Below are positions 36,969 through 45,253 of a DNA stretch of 64,000 nt, piece after piece. The notes below the pieces were generated by a model. It saw only the letters and a list, made by a program, of their open reading frames with translations. It searched no databases and was not told the DNA's origin. Within the stretch, counting starts at the first letter, position 1. Each line of letters starts with the position of its first letter. This stretch comes from an uncultured Gammaproteobacteria bacterium (GTDB taxonomy: Bacteria; Pseudomonadota; Gammaproteobacteria; Pseudomonadales; Pseudohongiellaceae): the NCBI GenBank assembly GCA_913060495.1, contig CAJXRP010000016.1:19815-83814 (forward strand), written 5' to 3'. The translations under genes and the position numbers were made by a program.

Positions 36969-38756
36969 ATGATAATAAAAACTGCAAAGCCTCTCGACTA
37001 CCCTGTACTAAGGGCACACTCTATCTTCCTCACGCTAGCCTTCGTGCTATCGTCTTCATTCTCTGTAGCGCAGATCGAAGATTTCACCGAGGTTACTGAT
37101 CAGATGCTAAGCAATCCACCTACGGGTGAGTGGCTGAGCTGGCGTGGCACACCTGCGGCATGGGGCTACAGTCCCCTCGATCAAATCAACAACGAGAACG
37201 TCGATCAGCTCCAGCTCAAGTGGTCTTTTGCGCTAGATGACACCGGCGCGGTGCAGGCAGCGCCCTTGGTGCACGATGGCATCATGTTCATCCCATCCGC
37301 CAGAGGCGTGATTCAGGCGCTAGACGCTGTTAATGGCGATCTTCTTTGGGAATACCGACCCACACCACCGACAGAGGAATTCATCAATTCCGGAGCAGGA
37401 ACCCGTGCAGCGGTTCTGCCAGCTGGCGCCTTCGCTGGCGTGGGCAGGGGTGTGCAGAAGAACATCGCGATCTTCGGCGGCATGATCTACGCGGCGACAG
37501 AAACAGCAAGTATTCGCGCGATCGATGCGCGCAGCGGTGTATTGGCCTGGGAGACGCAGGTTGCCGACCCTACGCTTGGCTATTTCTACACGGCAGGCCC
37601 AATAGTCGCCAATGGCACCTTAGTTACCGGCATCACCGGCTGTGATCGCTACAAAGATGACGTCTGCTTCATCACCGGTCACGATCCGCTTACCGGAGAG
37701 GAGAAGTGGCGCACGTCTACTGTCGCCCGACCCGAAGATCCCGGTGGTGATACCTGGGGTGATTTGGAACTACGCTTTCGTGCGGGCAGCGATGCCTGGG
37801 TAGCAGGGTCTTATGACCCAGAGGCGAATCTCATCTATTGGGGAACCGCACAAGCGAAGCCCTGGGCGCGAGTCGTGCGGGGTACCGATGGCGATGCGCT
37901 GTACACAAATTCAACGCTGGCTCTAAATCCAGACAATGGACAGATGTCGTGGTACTTCCAGCACATCCCCGGCGAGACACAAGACATGGATGAGGTATTC
38001 GAAAATATCCTGATCGATGTTGATGGCCGTAAGTCTCTTTTCAAGATGGGCAAGCTCGGTATCCTCTGGCAGCTTGATAGGGAGACGGGCGAATTCATCA
38101 AGGGCACCGACATCGGCTATCAGAATATTGTTAACCTCGATCCAATTACAGGGAAAATCACCTACCGCGATGGCATGATTCCTCGCCTCGGCGAAGAGTT
38201 AAACATGTGCCCTAGTACATCAGGTGTAAAGAGTTGGCGTGCGATGGCCTACTCACCCGATACCAGCGCCATGTATATTCCCATCACACTCAACTGCGCA
38301 TTGACTACCTTCGGCCCCACAGAAAGGCAGTTAGGCGGTGGTGGCACAGGTCCGGTCCGGCGCAGTAACTACCATCATCCGCAATCCGATGGAAACATGG
38401 GCGAAATTCTTGCGTTGGATATTCCTAGTGGCGAAGTGAAGTGGCGCCATAGGACGAGGGCGCCTTTCAATACGGCTACACTAACTACTGCAGGGGGCTT
38501 GGTCTTCGTTGGAGATTGGAATCGCACCATGTCGGCGCTGGATGCAGAGAACGGCGATGTGCTCTGGCAGGTAAGACTCGCTACTTCGAATCAAGGCTTT
38601 CCTATTAGCTACAGCGTCGATGGAAAGCAATATGTTGCTATGCCAGTCGGCACGGGTGGTGCTAGTTGGTCCGGCAGTCTGCCTCGCGACCTTGCGCCGG
38701 AACTGAGTCGCCCGCGCAATGGCAGTTCTATTAACGTATTCGCGCTTCCAGAATAA
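36969..38756 (+). CDS. PQQ-dependent dehydrogenase
   Basis: A 595-residue quinoprotein with a signal peptide and repeated propeller motifs (AVNGDLLWEYR, DARSGVLAWE, DPLTGEEKW, LNPDNGQMSW, DRETGEFIKG, DIPSGEVKW, DAENGDVLW). The opening WLSWRGTPAAWGYSPLDQIN is the PQQ alcohol dehydrogenase type. The usual adjacent Cys-Cys pair is not seen; instead two spaced cysteines (GITGC...DDVC) occupy that area. It overlaps by one base with a cytochrome c gene, which is the likely electron acceptor. The substrate is probably an alcohol or aldehyde, unproven. Confidence 0.88.
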   Translation: MIIKTAKPLDYPVLRAHSIFLTLAFVLSSSFSVAQIEDFTEVTDQMLSNPPTGEWLSWRGTPAAWGYSPLDQINNENVDQLQLKWSFALDDTGAVQAAPLVHDGIMFIPSARGVIQALDAVNGDLLWEYRPTPPTEEFINSGAGTRAAVLPAGAFAGVGRGVQKNIAIFGGMIYAATETASIRAIDARSGVLAWETQVADPTLGYFYTAGPIVANGTLVTGITGCDRYKDDVCFITGHDPLTGEEKWRTSTVARPEDPGGDTWGDLELRFRAGSDAWVAGSYDPEANLIYWGTAQAKPWARVVRGTDGDALYTNSTLALNPDNGQMSWYFQHIPGETQDMDEVFENILIDVDGRKSLFKMGKLGILWQLDRETGEFIKGTDIGYQNIVNLDPITGKITYRDGMIPRLGEELNMCPSTSGVKSWRAMAYSPDTSAMYIPITLNCALTTFGPTERQLGGGGTGPVRRSNYHHPQSDGNMGEILALDIPSGEVKWRHRTRAPFNTATLTTAGGLVFVGDWNRTMSALDAENGDVLWQVRLATSNQGFPISYSVDGKQYVAMPVGTGGASWSGSLPRDLAPELSRPRNGSSINVFALPE

Positions 38757-39187
38757 TGAATAATATTTTCACAAAATGTAAACCGGCAATACTGCTCTAT
38801 TCAAGTTTGTGTGCTCTAAGCATAAGTTATGCTCAGAGTGAAACAGTCTGGGATGGAGTCTATTCAAGTCTACAGGCAGAGCTTGGAGAGGGTGTTTATA
38901 ACAATGCTTGTATTTCTTGCCATGGGAAAGACTTGGGCGGTAACAGTAACTCGCCAGGCCTAGTGGGGATGGGTTTCATGTTCCTGTGGGAAGGAAGAAC
39001 GCTGGGTGAATTCTTTGAAAAAATCCGAGAAGAAATGCCGACTGACAGGCCTGGCCAATTGCCTGTTCAGGACTATGTTGATGTGATTGCCTATATCATG
39101 AAAGCGAATTCATTTCCCGCTGGTGATAGAGAGTTGCCCCTCGAAGTGGAAGCATTAACAGCCATTGCAATAGCGCCAAAGCCCTAG
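38756..39187 (+). CDS. Single-haem cytochrome c
   Basis: A 143-residue exported protein with one haem-binding motif CISCH at about residue 46, followed by GKDLGGNSNSPGLVG and a Met in the C-terminal helix region (MPTDRPGQLPVQDYVDVIAYIMKAN), typical of class I cytochrome c. The signal sequence ends near SYAQ. The ATG overlaps the stop of the quinoprotein gene, so the two are co-translated and the cytochrome is its probable electron carrier. Confidence 0.92.
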   Translation: MNNIFTKCKPAILLYSSLCALSISYAQSETVWDGVYSSLQAELGEGVYNNACISCHGKDLGGNSNSPGLVGMGFMFLWEGRTLGEFFEKIREEMPTDRPGQLPVQDYVDVIAYIMKANSFPAGDRELPLEVEALTAIAIAPKP

Positions 39188-39216
39188 GCGCTACAATTCA
39201 AAAATTCCTAAGGCTT

Positions 39217-39981
39217 CTAAGCAGTTGGAGGCTCATTCATTTGCTTGTTCTGTGCAAAATGAAACTCTTCAAGCTTGATATCGTCTAGGCCAATCTGATC
39301 AAACGGGTCTTCCATAGCGCTTTGCACGTTATAGAGGGAGATCAAAATAAAACCATGTATAAGGCTCAAGCCGTAGACAATTATGGCGTGAGAATCGCCG
39401 AGGTCGCTAACTAGCGTCGGTATAAAAATTAAGGGAAAGATATAAATAAACACTAGGCAATAAGCCCTCAGGCTAATCGGTGTGCCGTGCATCTTTAGCC
39501 CAACAGTGTTCTCAATACTTTCGTGAACATCTTTCAAGAACCTAATTATTTTCAAGCCTGTACCGTTGGAGATCGTATCGCTGTTGTCATTCAGGAAATT
39601 ATAAATTTCATCTAACCTATTGCGTACTAAGCTAGAGTCATACACGTCCTGGGTAAGAGCGTCGAAGAACAATTCGGATATGGACTGTAGTCTTTCGCCA
39701 ACGTATGTCTTTTTCTCATTTGATAATTTGCCGTTGTTGGTAAAGCAGTAGTAGACGGCGTTAAGTGACGATTTAAAGACACTTAGCAAATTAATTATCC
39801 TATCCCGCCGCTTGAAAGATTCGCGAATGGTAAAAACCAACGGGAAAATCACAGCGATGCTAAACAGGGTTATATTGAGATTAAAACCGAAATCATAAAG
39901 TAGGCAAAGATAGGTAACGATCAAGCAGAGCAACAAGACGTAAGCGGTATGGTGGTTAATGGTGGCGAGGTACTTTTGCAT
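39217..39981 (-). CDS. Bestrophin-like membrane protein
   Basis: A 254-residue membrane protein. Two N-terminal hydrophobic helices (about 12-35 and 38-55), a long helical cytoplasmic part, and two more helices (about 170-190 and 205-225) precede the sequence MEDPFDQIGLDDIKLEEF. That ending resembles the conserved gate-proximal E-x-PFG...D-DL region of bacterial bestrophin ion channels. Length and layout fit, but the rest of the sequence is weakly similar, so the call is tentative. It stands alone on the minus strand between the cytochrome and a secreted protein. Confidence 0.45.
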   Translation of the reverse strand: MQKYLATINHHTAYVLLLCLIVTYLCLLYDFGFNLNITLFSIAVIFPLVFTIRESFKRRDRIINLLSVFKSSLNAVYYCFTNNGKLSNEKKTYVGERLQSISELFFDALTQDVYDSSLVRNRLDEIYNFLNDNSDTISNGTGLKIIRFLKDVHESIENTVGLKMHGTPISLRAYCLVFIYIFPLIFIPTLVSDLGDSHAIIVYGLSLIHGFILISLYNVQSAMEDPFDQIGLDDIKLEEFHFAQNKQMNEPPTA

Positions 39982-40211
39982 AGTTGCCTATTCTTATTCT
40001 TATTATTGAGTTGAGGTCATTACTATAGAGTCATGCTAATCAAGTAATGCCGTAATGTAAATCTGCACAGGAGTGGCGTTGGTTGCGGTACTTTTCTCAG
40101 GGAGGTAAACTCAAGAATAGAAAATAAAAGTAATTCATTTAAATCAATGGCTTACAGAAACTGAAGTTAAGCCCTAGGCCTTTATACACAGCGTTAGGAG
40201 TGTGAAACTAT

Positions 40212-41264
40212 ATGAGTATGTTGAGTCGGTGTCTGCCTGTATCCCTTGTTATGGTCTGGATGATGACAGCCAGCGCACAAACGGCTGAGCCCGATCCGCT
40301 CTTTCTGACCGATACCCCGCTGAATATAACCTTCGAAGCACCCTTCGCGCAGATTGATAGGGAGCGTGATAAGGAAGCAGAGTATGAAGGTGTTATGCAT
40401 TACACCGATGCATCTGGTGAGGAATTCAGTTTTGATATCGGCCTCGAAGTGCGCGGTAACTGGCGTTTACAAAAAAGTAATTGTAGATACTCACAGCTGT
40501 GGATAGATCTAAAGCGTGGGCAGGTGGTGGATACTCTTTTCGCCGAACAAAACCGTTTGAAGCTCGTTGTTCAATGCCGCGCACAAGATAGATATAGAGA
40601 CTATTTGGCTAAAGAGCAGCAGTTATATAAGGTCTTCGCGTCTATGTCCGACCTACATTTTGGAACTCGACTTGTCAACGCTACCTATATGGATTCTGAT
40701 GACCCAGATAGTAGCCGAACGCACTTGGCATTTTTCATCGAACATCAACGACGCCTTAAAGATCGTTTCGAAATGGAAGATGTAGATCTCAATAGTATTT
40801 CTTACACAGAGCTCGACCCCCCGCAATCCTCTCTTGTCGGGATGTTCATGTATCAAATAGGTAACACTGACTTCTCCATGATAAGTGCGGCGGAAGGCGA
40901 CGAATGTTGCCACAATACAAAACTACTAGTGGACAAGGTTGGGAGATACTATCCCATCCCCTATGATTTTGATTCATCCGGATTTGTTGATGCCAGCTAT
41001 GCTGCTCCGCCAGTCCCCTCCTTTGGTATTCGCAGCAATAAAGCGCGACTGTATAGGGGTTTTTGCACTGAAGCAGGACAGCTCTCGGCAACGGTATCTC
41101 AGTTCACCTCAATGCGAGAGAGTATTAATGCAATAATTTCCGATACAAGCTATTTAGGAGAGCGGGCTTCAAAACGGAGCGTAGCGTATATAGATGATTT
41201 TTATGAAGTGCTAGAAAATCAGCGGCGTTACCAGCGAGACATAGTAGAAAAATGCCGAGGCTAA
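40212..41264 (+). CDS. Secreted protein, distantly CotH-like
   Basis: A 350-residue protein with a signal peptide (MTASAQTAE). I do not fully recognise it. The GLEVRGNWRLQKSNC segment resembles the RGN..R...C start of CotH-type kinase domains, and the later NTDFSM...CHNTKLL...YPIPYDFDSSG resembles their active-site region (D-x-N-HN and DFD). If true it could phosphorylate secreted proteins or be a dead relative. It has six or so cysteines. It overlaps the next gene, a metallophosphatase, by 13 bases, which hints at a kinase/phosphatase pairing but proves nothing. Confidence 0.5.
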   Translation: MSMLSRCLPVSLVMVWMMTASAQTAEPDPLFLTDTPLNITFEAPFAQIDRERDKEAEYEGVMHYTDASGEEFSFDIGLEVRGNWRLQKSNCRYSQLWIDLKRGQVVDTLFAEQNRLKLVVQCRAQDRYRDYLAKEQQLYKVFASMSDLHFGTRLVNATYMDSDDPDSSRTHLAFFIEHQRRLKDRFEMEDVDLNSISYTELDPPQSSLVGMFMYQIGNTDFSMISAAEGDECCHNTKLLVDKVGRYYPIPYDFDSSGFVDASYAAPPVPSFGIRSNKARLYRGFCTEAGQLSATVSQFTSMRESINAIISDTSYLGERASKRSVAYIDDFYEVLENQRRYQRDIVEKCRG

Positions 41265-42427
41265 GATTTAGAATGTGTTGCTTTTCATTATTGGGCGCAA
41301 GAAAAAACTCACGTTCCAGTGTTGGTCTGTTTTGGGCGGGATTTCTATTTCTACAAGTACTAATTTCACAATCCATTTTAGCGGCCGAGAACCAATGGCA
41401 AGACGTTGAGCGTGTAGTTGCAGTTGGGGATATCCATGGTGATTACGATAACTTTCTAGAAGTTCTCAAAGGCGCAGACATAGTTAACCGACGAGGTAAC
41501 TGGATCGCTGGTGAGACTCATCTAGTGCAACTCGGTGATGTGCCCGATCGCGGGCCAGATACTAGTAAGATAATAGAGCTGCTCAAAAAGTTGGAGAAGC
41601 AAGCCGAGCGAGAAGGAGGCAAGGTACATGTCCTGATCGGAAATCATGAGGCTATGAATATATATGGCGATTTACGCTATGTTGATCCTGGTGAATACGC
41701 AGCATTTCGTACCCGCAATTCGCGCCGAATCAGAGACAATTACTATGAGCTGGATGTTGCTAGGCGCAAGCAAGCTAATCCCGAGTTCGTAGCCGACAAA
41801 GCATTTCGCCAGCAATGGGAGCAATCTATTCCCTTGGGCATGCTAGAGCATCGAACAGAATGGAGCGCTGAGGGTGAAATTGGTGAATGGGTGCGACAGC
41901 ACAATGCGGTAATCAAGATCAATAGAACGCTCTTCTTGCATGGAGGCATAAGCGAGGAAGACTTAGGTCTAAGTATTACCGAAATGAATGAACAGATACG
42001 CCATGAATTGAATGGCGGCCTGGGCGAAGAACCAGGATTATCGGAGAAAGAAACCGGGCCCCTGTGGTATCGCGGACTAGCTTCAAATGATGAAGAAGTC
42101 GAGAGGCCCCATCTAGAAAAAGTACTCGCAAGCTACGATGTTGACCGCGTCGTGCTTGGCCATACGCCCAGCTTGGGAACGATTGTTCCTCGTTTTGAAG
42201 GCAAGGTGCTTGTCATCGATGCCGGCCTTTCTAGTTATTACGGTGGTTTTCTCGCCAGCCTCCTGTTAGAAAACTCAGAGGCATTCACAATTCAGCGAGA
42301 ACAAAAAGTCCCGTTACCAGATTCCAAAGAGGGGCTGCTTGCCTATTTTGAGCGCATTGCTGAATTAGAACCGAATGCGAAAGCCTTGCAAGCTCGCATC
42401 AAGAGTCTAGCCGCGCCTGCTAATTAA
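41252..42427 (+). CDS. Secreted metallophosphoesterase (Ser/Thr phosphatase family)
   Basis: A 391-residue calcineurin-type phosphatase. Metal motifs are complete: VAVGDIHGDYDNF (GDxHG), LGDVPDRGPD (GDxxDRG), IGNHEAMN (GNHE), VVLGHTPS (GH). A hydrophobic segment at about 25-45 (GLFWAGFLFLQVLISQSILA) is a signal peptide or anchor, so the enzyme acts outside the cytoplasm. It is close to the bacterial Shewanella-like/PPP group of phosphatases. Its ATG at 41252 overlaps the CotH-like gene, indicating a translationally coupled pair. Confidence 0.85.
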   Translation: MPRLRFRMCCFSLLGARKNSRSSVGLFWAGFLFLQVLISQSILAAENQWQDVERVVAVGDIHGDYDNFLEVLKGADIVNRRGNWIAGETHLVQLGDVPDRGPDTSKIIELLKKLEKQAEREGGKVHVLIGNHEAMNIYGDLRYVDPGEYAAFRTRNSRRIRDNYYELDVARRKQANPEFVADKAFRQQWEQSIPLGMLEHRTEWSAEGEIGEWVRQHNAVIKINRTLFLHGGISEEDLGLSITEMNEQIRHELNGGLGEEPGLSEKETGPLWYRGLASNDEEVERPHLEKVLASYDVDRVVLGHTPSLGTIVPRFEGKVLVIDAGLSSYYGGFLASLLLENSEAFTIQREQKVPLPDSKEGLLAYFERIAELEPNAKALQARIKSLAAPAN

Positions 42428-42643
42428 ATTTCTGTCCAGCTCAATCCCGAGTGTTACACATAGCACAAGGATGGGAGTGCTTATGGTGTCTATCTTCTAT
42501 CGAGATTCAGAATTTGCTTGTTTATCTGACGCCAATTTTCTATATCGCTATTGCCAGCACGCTCTCATCGGTAGAAATAGGTTTAGTGCTGATTTGGCAG
42601 TCACTGTGTGATTGGGAGGGGACCATAGCTCGCTAGTTGGCAT

Positions 42644-43699
42644 CTAGAAGGTGGCCAACGCGTTAAATGGGCTTGCGGTGCCACCCTTGATAGGGTTGAT
42701 TTGAATCGATGTCATGAACTCCCAGCGCTGCAATCGCGCTGCGGTTTCGGCAACCTCCTTCATGTACCCATTGTCTACTATTGGCAAGCCTAAGTTCACT
42801 TGCGTTAGCTGATGAATGGGCCTATTGATTCCTTCTACGCCGGAAGGTTGCACATCATTTACCGCATCGCCTATGAGTATTGCCACGTCGCGCTCACGCA
42901 AAAAGGGCAGGACTGATGCATGCAAGCCTGCGCCGGCTTGGCCATATTGCCACGGGCCCTCTGCATCGCGCATGGCCCAGCGTCCAGTGCGAACAAATAG
43001 CGCGTCGCCACTGCTAATAGTTACACCTGCGAACTCTTCCCAGGCGAGCAGATCGTCTACGTAGATAGGCGTACTTGGGTCCAGCCAATCGACGCCGCGC
43101 ATCAGAGGTATATCCACCAAGATTCCGCGGGTCACATAAGAGGTGCCCATGCGATCGATACCAAGATCCTCACAGCCGGTGGCGGTAAGGTTTTGTGGGT
43201 AACCATTGAAGATGATGTATTCGCCATCGATCTCGGTGCGGTAATGACATAGGGCGTCTAGGTGAGACAGCATGCCATCGTGCAATGAAAACTGAATCTC
43301 ATCCAGAGCGAAAGATGGCTCGCCAGTGACCGGGTCTATCCGACTCATCCAATGATCGGTTGGACCGAAGGCGGCGCTATCTATTGCGGGCGGTTCCGTG
43401 GTGACGAAGTGTTGCAGGGTCACGGTCTCGCCTACTTGAACAAGCGCTGCCGCTTGTTTGGTTTTCTCCGCCGTTATTAGATTCAGTGTGCCGCGCTGAT
43501 CGTCGGGCCCCCAGCGGCCCCAATTGGAGAGTTCCTGTTCCCAGTTAGCCAGTGTTTCCAAGGTTACCTTAACTGTCTCATCCTGAGTTGAAGGATGTGC
43601 CTGAAACGGCTGTGCTTGAGCCGCACCAAGTGCAAGCATGGAGACACAGACACTGCCTATTCGCGCAAGTGATTTTCGTGAAGTGAGGGTGTTGTGCAT
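42644..43699 (-). CDS. Cyclase-family (kynurenine formamidase-like) secreted protein
   Basis: A 351-residue protein of the cyclase/kynurenine formamidase superfamily (PF04199). The metal-binding region is SHLDALCHYRTE, with further DGMLSHLD and FVRTGRWAM elements and a late AILIGDAVND. A signal peptide (VCVSMLALGAAQAQ) is present. ATG 43699 is preceded by AGAGGTATTCCC, nearly identical to the site before the quinoprotein gene at 18272. Related secreted cyclases of unknown substrate are common in marine proteobacteria. It probably hydrolyses a cyclic amide or ester. Confidence 0.82.
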   Translation of the reverse strand: MHNTLTSRKSLARIGSVCVSMLALGAAQAQPFQAHPSTQDETVKVTLETLANWEQELSNWGRWGPDDQRGTLNLITAEKTKQAAALVQVGETVTLQHFVTTEPPAIDSAAFGPTDHWMSRIDPVTGEPSFALDEIQFSLHDGMLSHLDALCHYRTEIDGEYIIFNGYPQNLTATGCEDLGIDRMGTSYVTRGILVDIPLMRGVDWLDPSTPIYVDDLLAWEEFAGVTISSGDALFVRTGRWAMRDAEGPWQYGQAGAGLHASVLPFLRERDVAILIGDAVNDVQPSGVEGINRPIHQLTQVNLGLPIVDNGYMKEVAETAARLQRWEFMTSIQINPIKGGTASPFNALATF

Positions 43700-43825
43700 G
43701 GGAATACCTCTGGAAAGGTGAGTGAGTTTTAAACCAGAATAAAGAGCTTGTGCGAGAGAGTCTAGCGCTATCAAGCAGGAGAGTAGTTTTCTTGTAGGGT
43801 TTTCTTATGCTTCGCCTTGCTAGAG

Positions 43826-44398
43826 CTAACGCAAGTACTCGAGGGTGACGGCACGCACTGCCTGCCTAACACCTCTAGACATCGCCTTGACCGAGATGGT
43901 GGCCTTCACGATGCCGTCTATGTCGTTGTCAATCTGGAATCGTTGCTCTGCGCGCTTGCCGATAAACTGATCTTCATAGCCATCCCATGAAAAGAAATCT
44001 CCCCAAGTGTAGCGCAAAGATTCCTTGTAATAGACGACTTTTAAACCAGTAATATTGCCTTCTAGATCCATGCCGATCAGGCTATCAATCTCGGCGCTAT
44101 AACCGCTAGGCTCTGGATGGGTGTCGGAGGTGACAAAGGCATAGCCGACCAGAGTTTTCTCGCCGCTATCTGGATCAGTCTTGTAGGCCTTGTAGACAGG
44201 AACCTCGCCTTCCTTTTCGGAGAAGCTATCTGCGCCCGGCACTACCTTCAGCAGCAATCTAGAGGTGGTGTGGTCCTTGTTCCGTGCTGCCTGAACGCCA
44301 CCGTTGAAGACTGCGCCATTGAATAGAATCGTCAACACTAGAAGCCCAGTGCTCAATAGCGTTTTTAGCCAAGACTGAATCGAATGTTGCATAGACAT
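43826..44398 (-). CDS. Exported FMN-binding domain protein
   Basis: A 190-residue exported protein with a signal segment (LLSTGLLVLTILFNGAVF) and a C-terminal FMN-binding domain as in RnfG, NqrC and NosR: GYSAEIDSLIGMDLEGNITGLKVVYYKES, then the flavin attachment region DGIVKATISVKAM, where the Thr is the residue that accepts covalent FMN from ApbE. No apbE, rnf or nqr genes are in the window. It may carry electrons in the periplasm. It is the upstream gene of the cyclase but 126 bases separate them. Confidence 0.75.
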   Translation of the reverse strand: MSMQHSIQSWLKTLLSTGLLVLTILFNGAVFNGGVQAARNKDHTTSRLLLKVVPGADSFSEKEGEVPVYKAYKTDPDSGEKTLVGYAFVTSDTHPEPSGYSAEIDSLIGMDLEGNITGLKVVYYKESLRYTWGDFFSWDGYEDQFIGKRAEQRFQIDNDIDGIVKATISVKAMSRGVRQAVRAVTLEYLR

Positions 44399-44712
44399 AG
44401 TGCTTTCGTGCTTCCCTTTTATTGTTCCTGAGCCGTATTGAAGTTTCGCCAGTTGATCGCCATATAATGTAGGGCGAGAGCGTTAGTTTCAGTACGAGCA
44501 AGAGCAGTTTGGCAATTTTTTTGAGAGGGGACAAGAGGTCTCCAGCCCCGATGGGCTGAGAAAGCCGAATTACGGGGCTCAAATTTGTAACTTATTGAAA
44601 CACATTGCTAATTCATTCAGAGAAGTTATGACTGCAGAACAATTCTGCTATTCTAGCTGTCAGATTCACTCAGCCTTGCTGGATTTCAGCAGGGCGCAAC
44701 TTAGGAAATACT
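44399..44712. other. Divergent intergenic region with hairpin
   Basis: This 314-base region separates the divergent FMN-binding and TerB genes. It contains the small hairpin CAGCCC-CGAT-GGGCTG (44543-44558) and an alternative pairing of GCCCCG (44545-44550) with CGGGGC (44573-44578). I see no gene and no recognised riboswitch. A good AGGAAA site precedes the TerB ATG. Confidence 0.4.
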
Positions 44713-45150
44713 ATGAGCCTGGTAGATTTTTCAAAGATCACGAAATTATTAAGAGACGACAAGCACAGAGCGAAGCATAAACAAGAGTTGTTTAAGGAAG
44801 TCATGCTGATGGTGCTTGCGCGAGTAACGCGTGCCGATTCGAATGTCGAAACCGTTGAGCTTGAGAAGGTGCAGGAAGTTCTCAAGGAAGAGCTAGGGCA
44901 AGATATCTCCGTCGCCGAAATTCGCACGGCATCTTCCTCGGAAGTTTTTGAGACACAGTCTTTAGAGAGCTATCTCTCGAGTGCAACGCGTAAGCTAGAT
45001 GGACGAGAGCGTATGCTTATCTTGGCGTCCTTGGAGAAGGTGATTCGTAGTGACGAGATTATTCGCAGCTTCGAGCTAGACTTCTTCGATAGGGTGGCTT
45101 TAGCAATGCGCGCGACTCCCGCTGAGATTGCTGGCCTAGTTGCAGACTAG
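44713..45150 (+). CDS. TerB-family protein
   Basis: A 145-residue all-helical protein of the TerB/tellurite-resistance fold: VMLMVLARVTRADSNVETVELEKVQEVL with an EF-hand-like acidic stretch, and LASLEKVIRSDEIIRSFELDFFDRVALAM near the end. TerB-like proteins bind Ca(II) or act as stress adaptor proteins; no other ter genes are present, so resistance to tellurite is not implied. ATG 44713 is preceded by AGGAAA. It stands alone before the CoA-transferase gene. Confidence 0.8.
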   Translation: MSLVDFSKITKLLRDDKHRAKHKQELFKEVMLMVLARVTRADSNVETVELEKVQEVLKEELGQDISVAEIRTASSSEVFETQSLESYLSSATRKLDGRERMLILASLEKVIRSDEIIRSFELDFFDRVALAMRATPAEIAGLVAD

Positions 45151-45253
45151 CTCTAGCCCGAACACTTAACCCCGTTAGCAATTCGATGCAGTGGTGCATG
45201 ACGCGCCGCTGCATTTTCACTGGTTCAGAGCTATTCGTTCAGACATATCCCCT

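Noticed and set aside
44520..44580. Possible TPP riboswitch (contains GGCTGAGAAA-like sequence)
   Set aside because: The second conserved element and the pairing expected for a thiamine riboswitch are absent, and the neighbouring genes have no thiamine role.
44713..45150. Tellurite resistance operon
   Set aside because: Only a TerB-like gene is present; no terA, terC, terD or terE neighbours.
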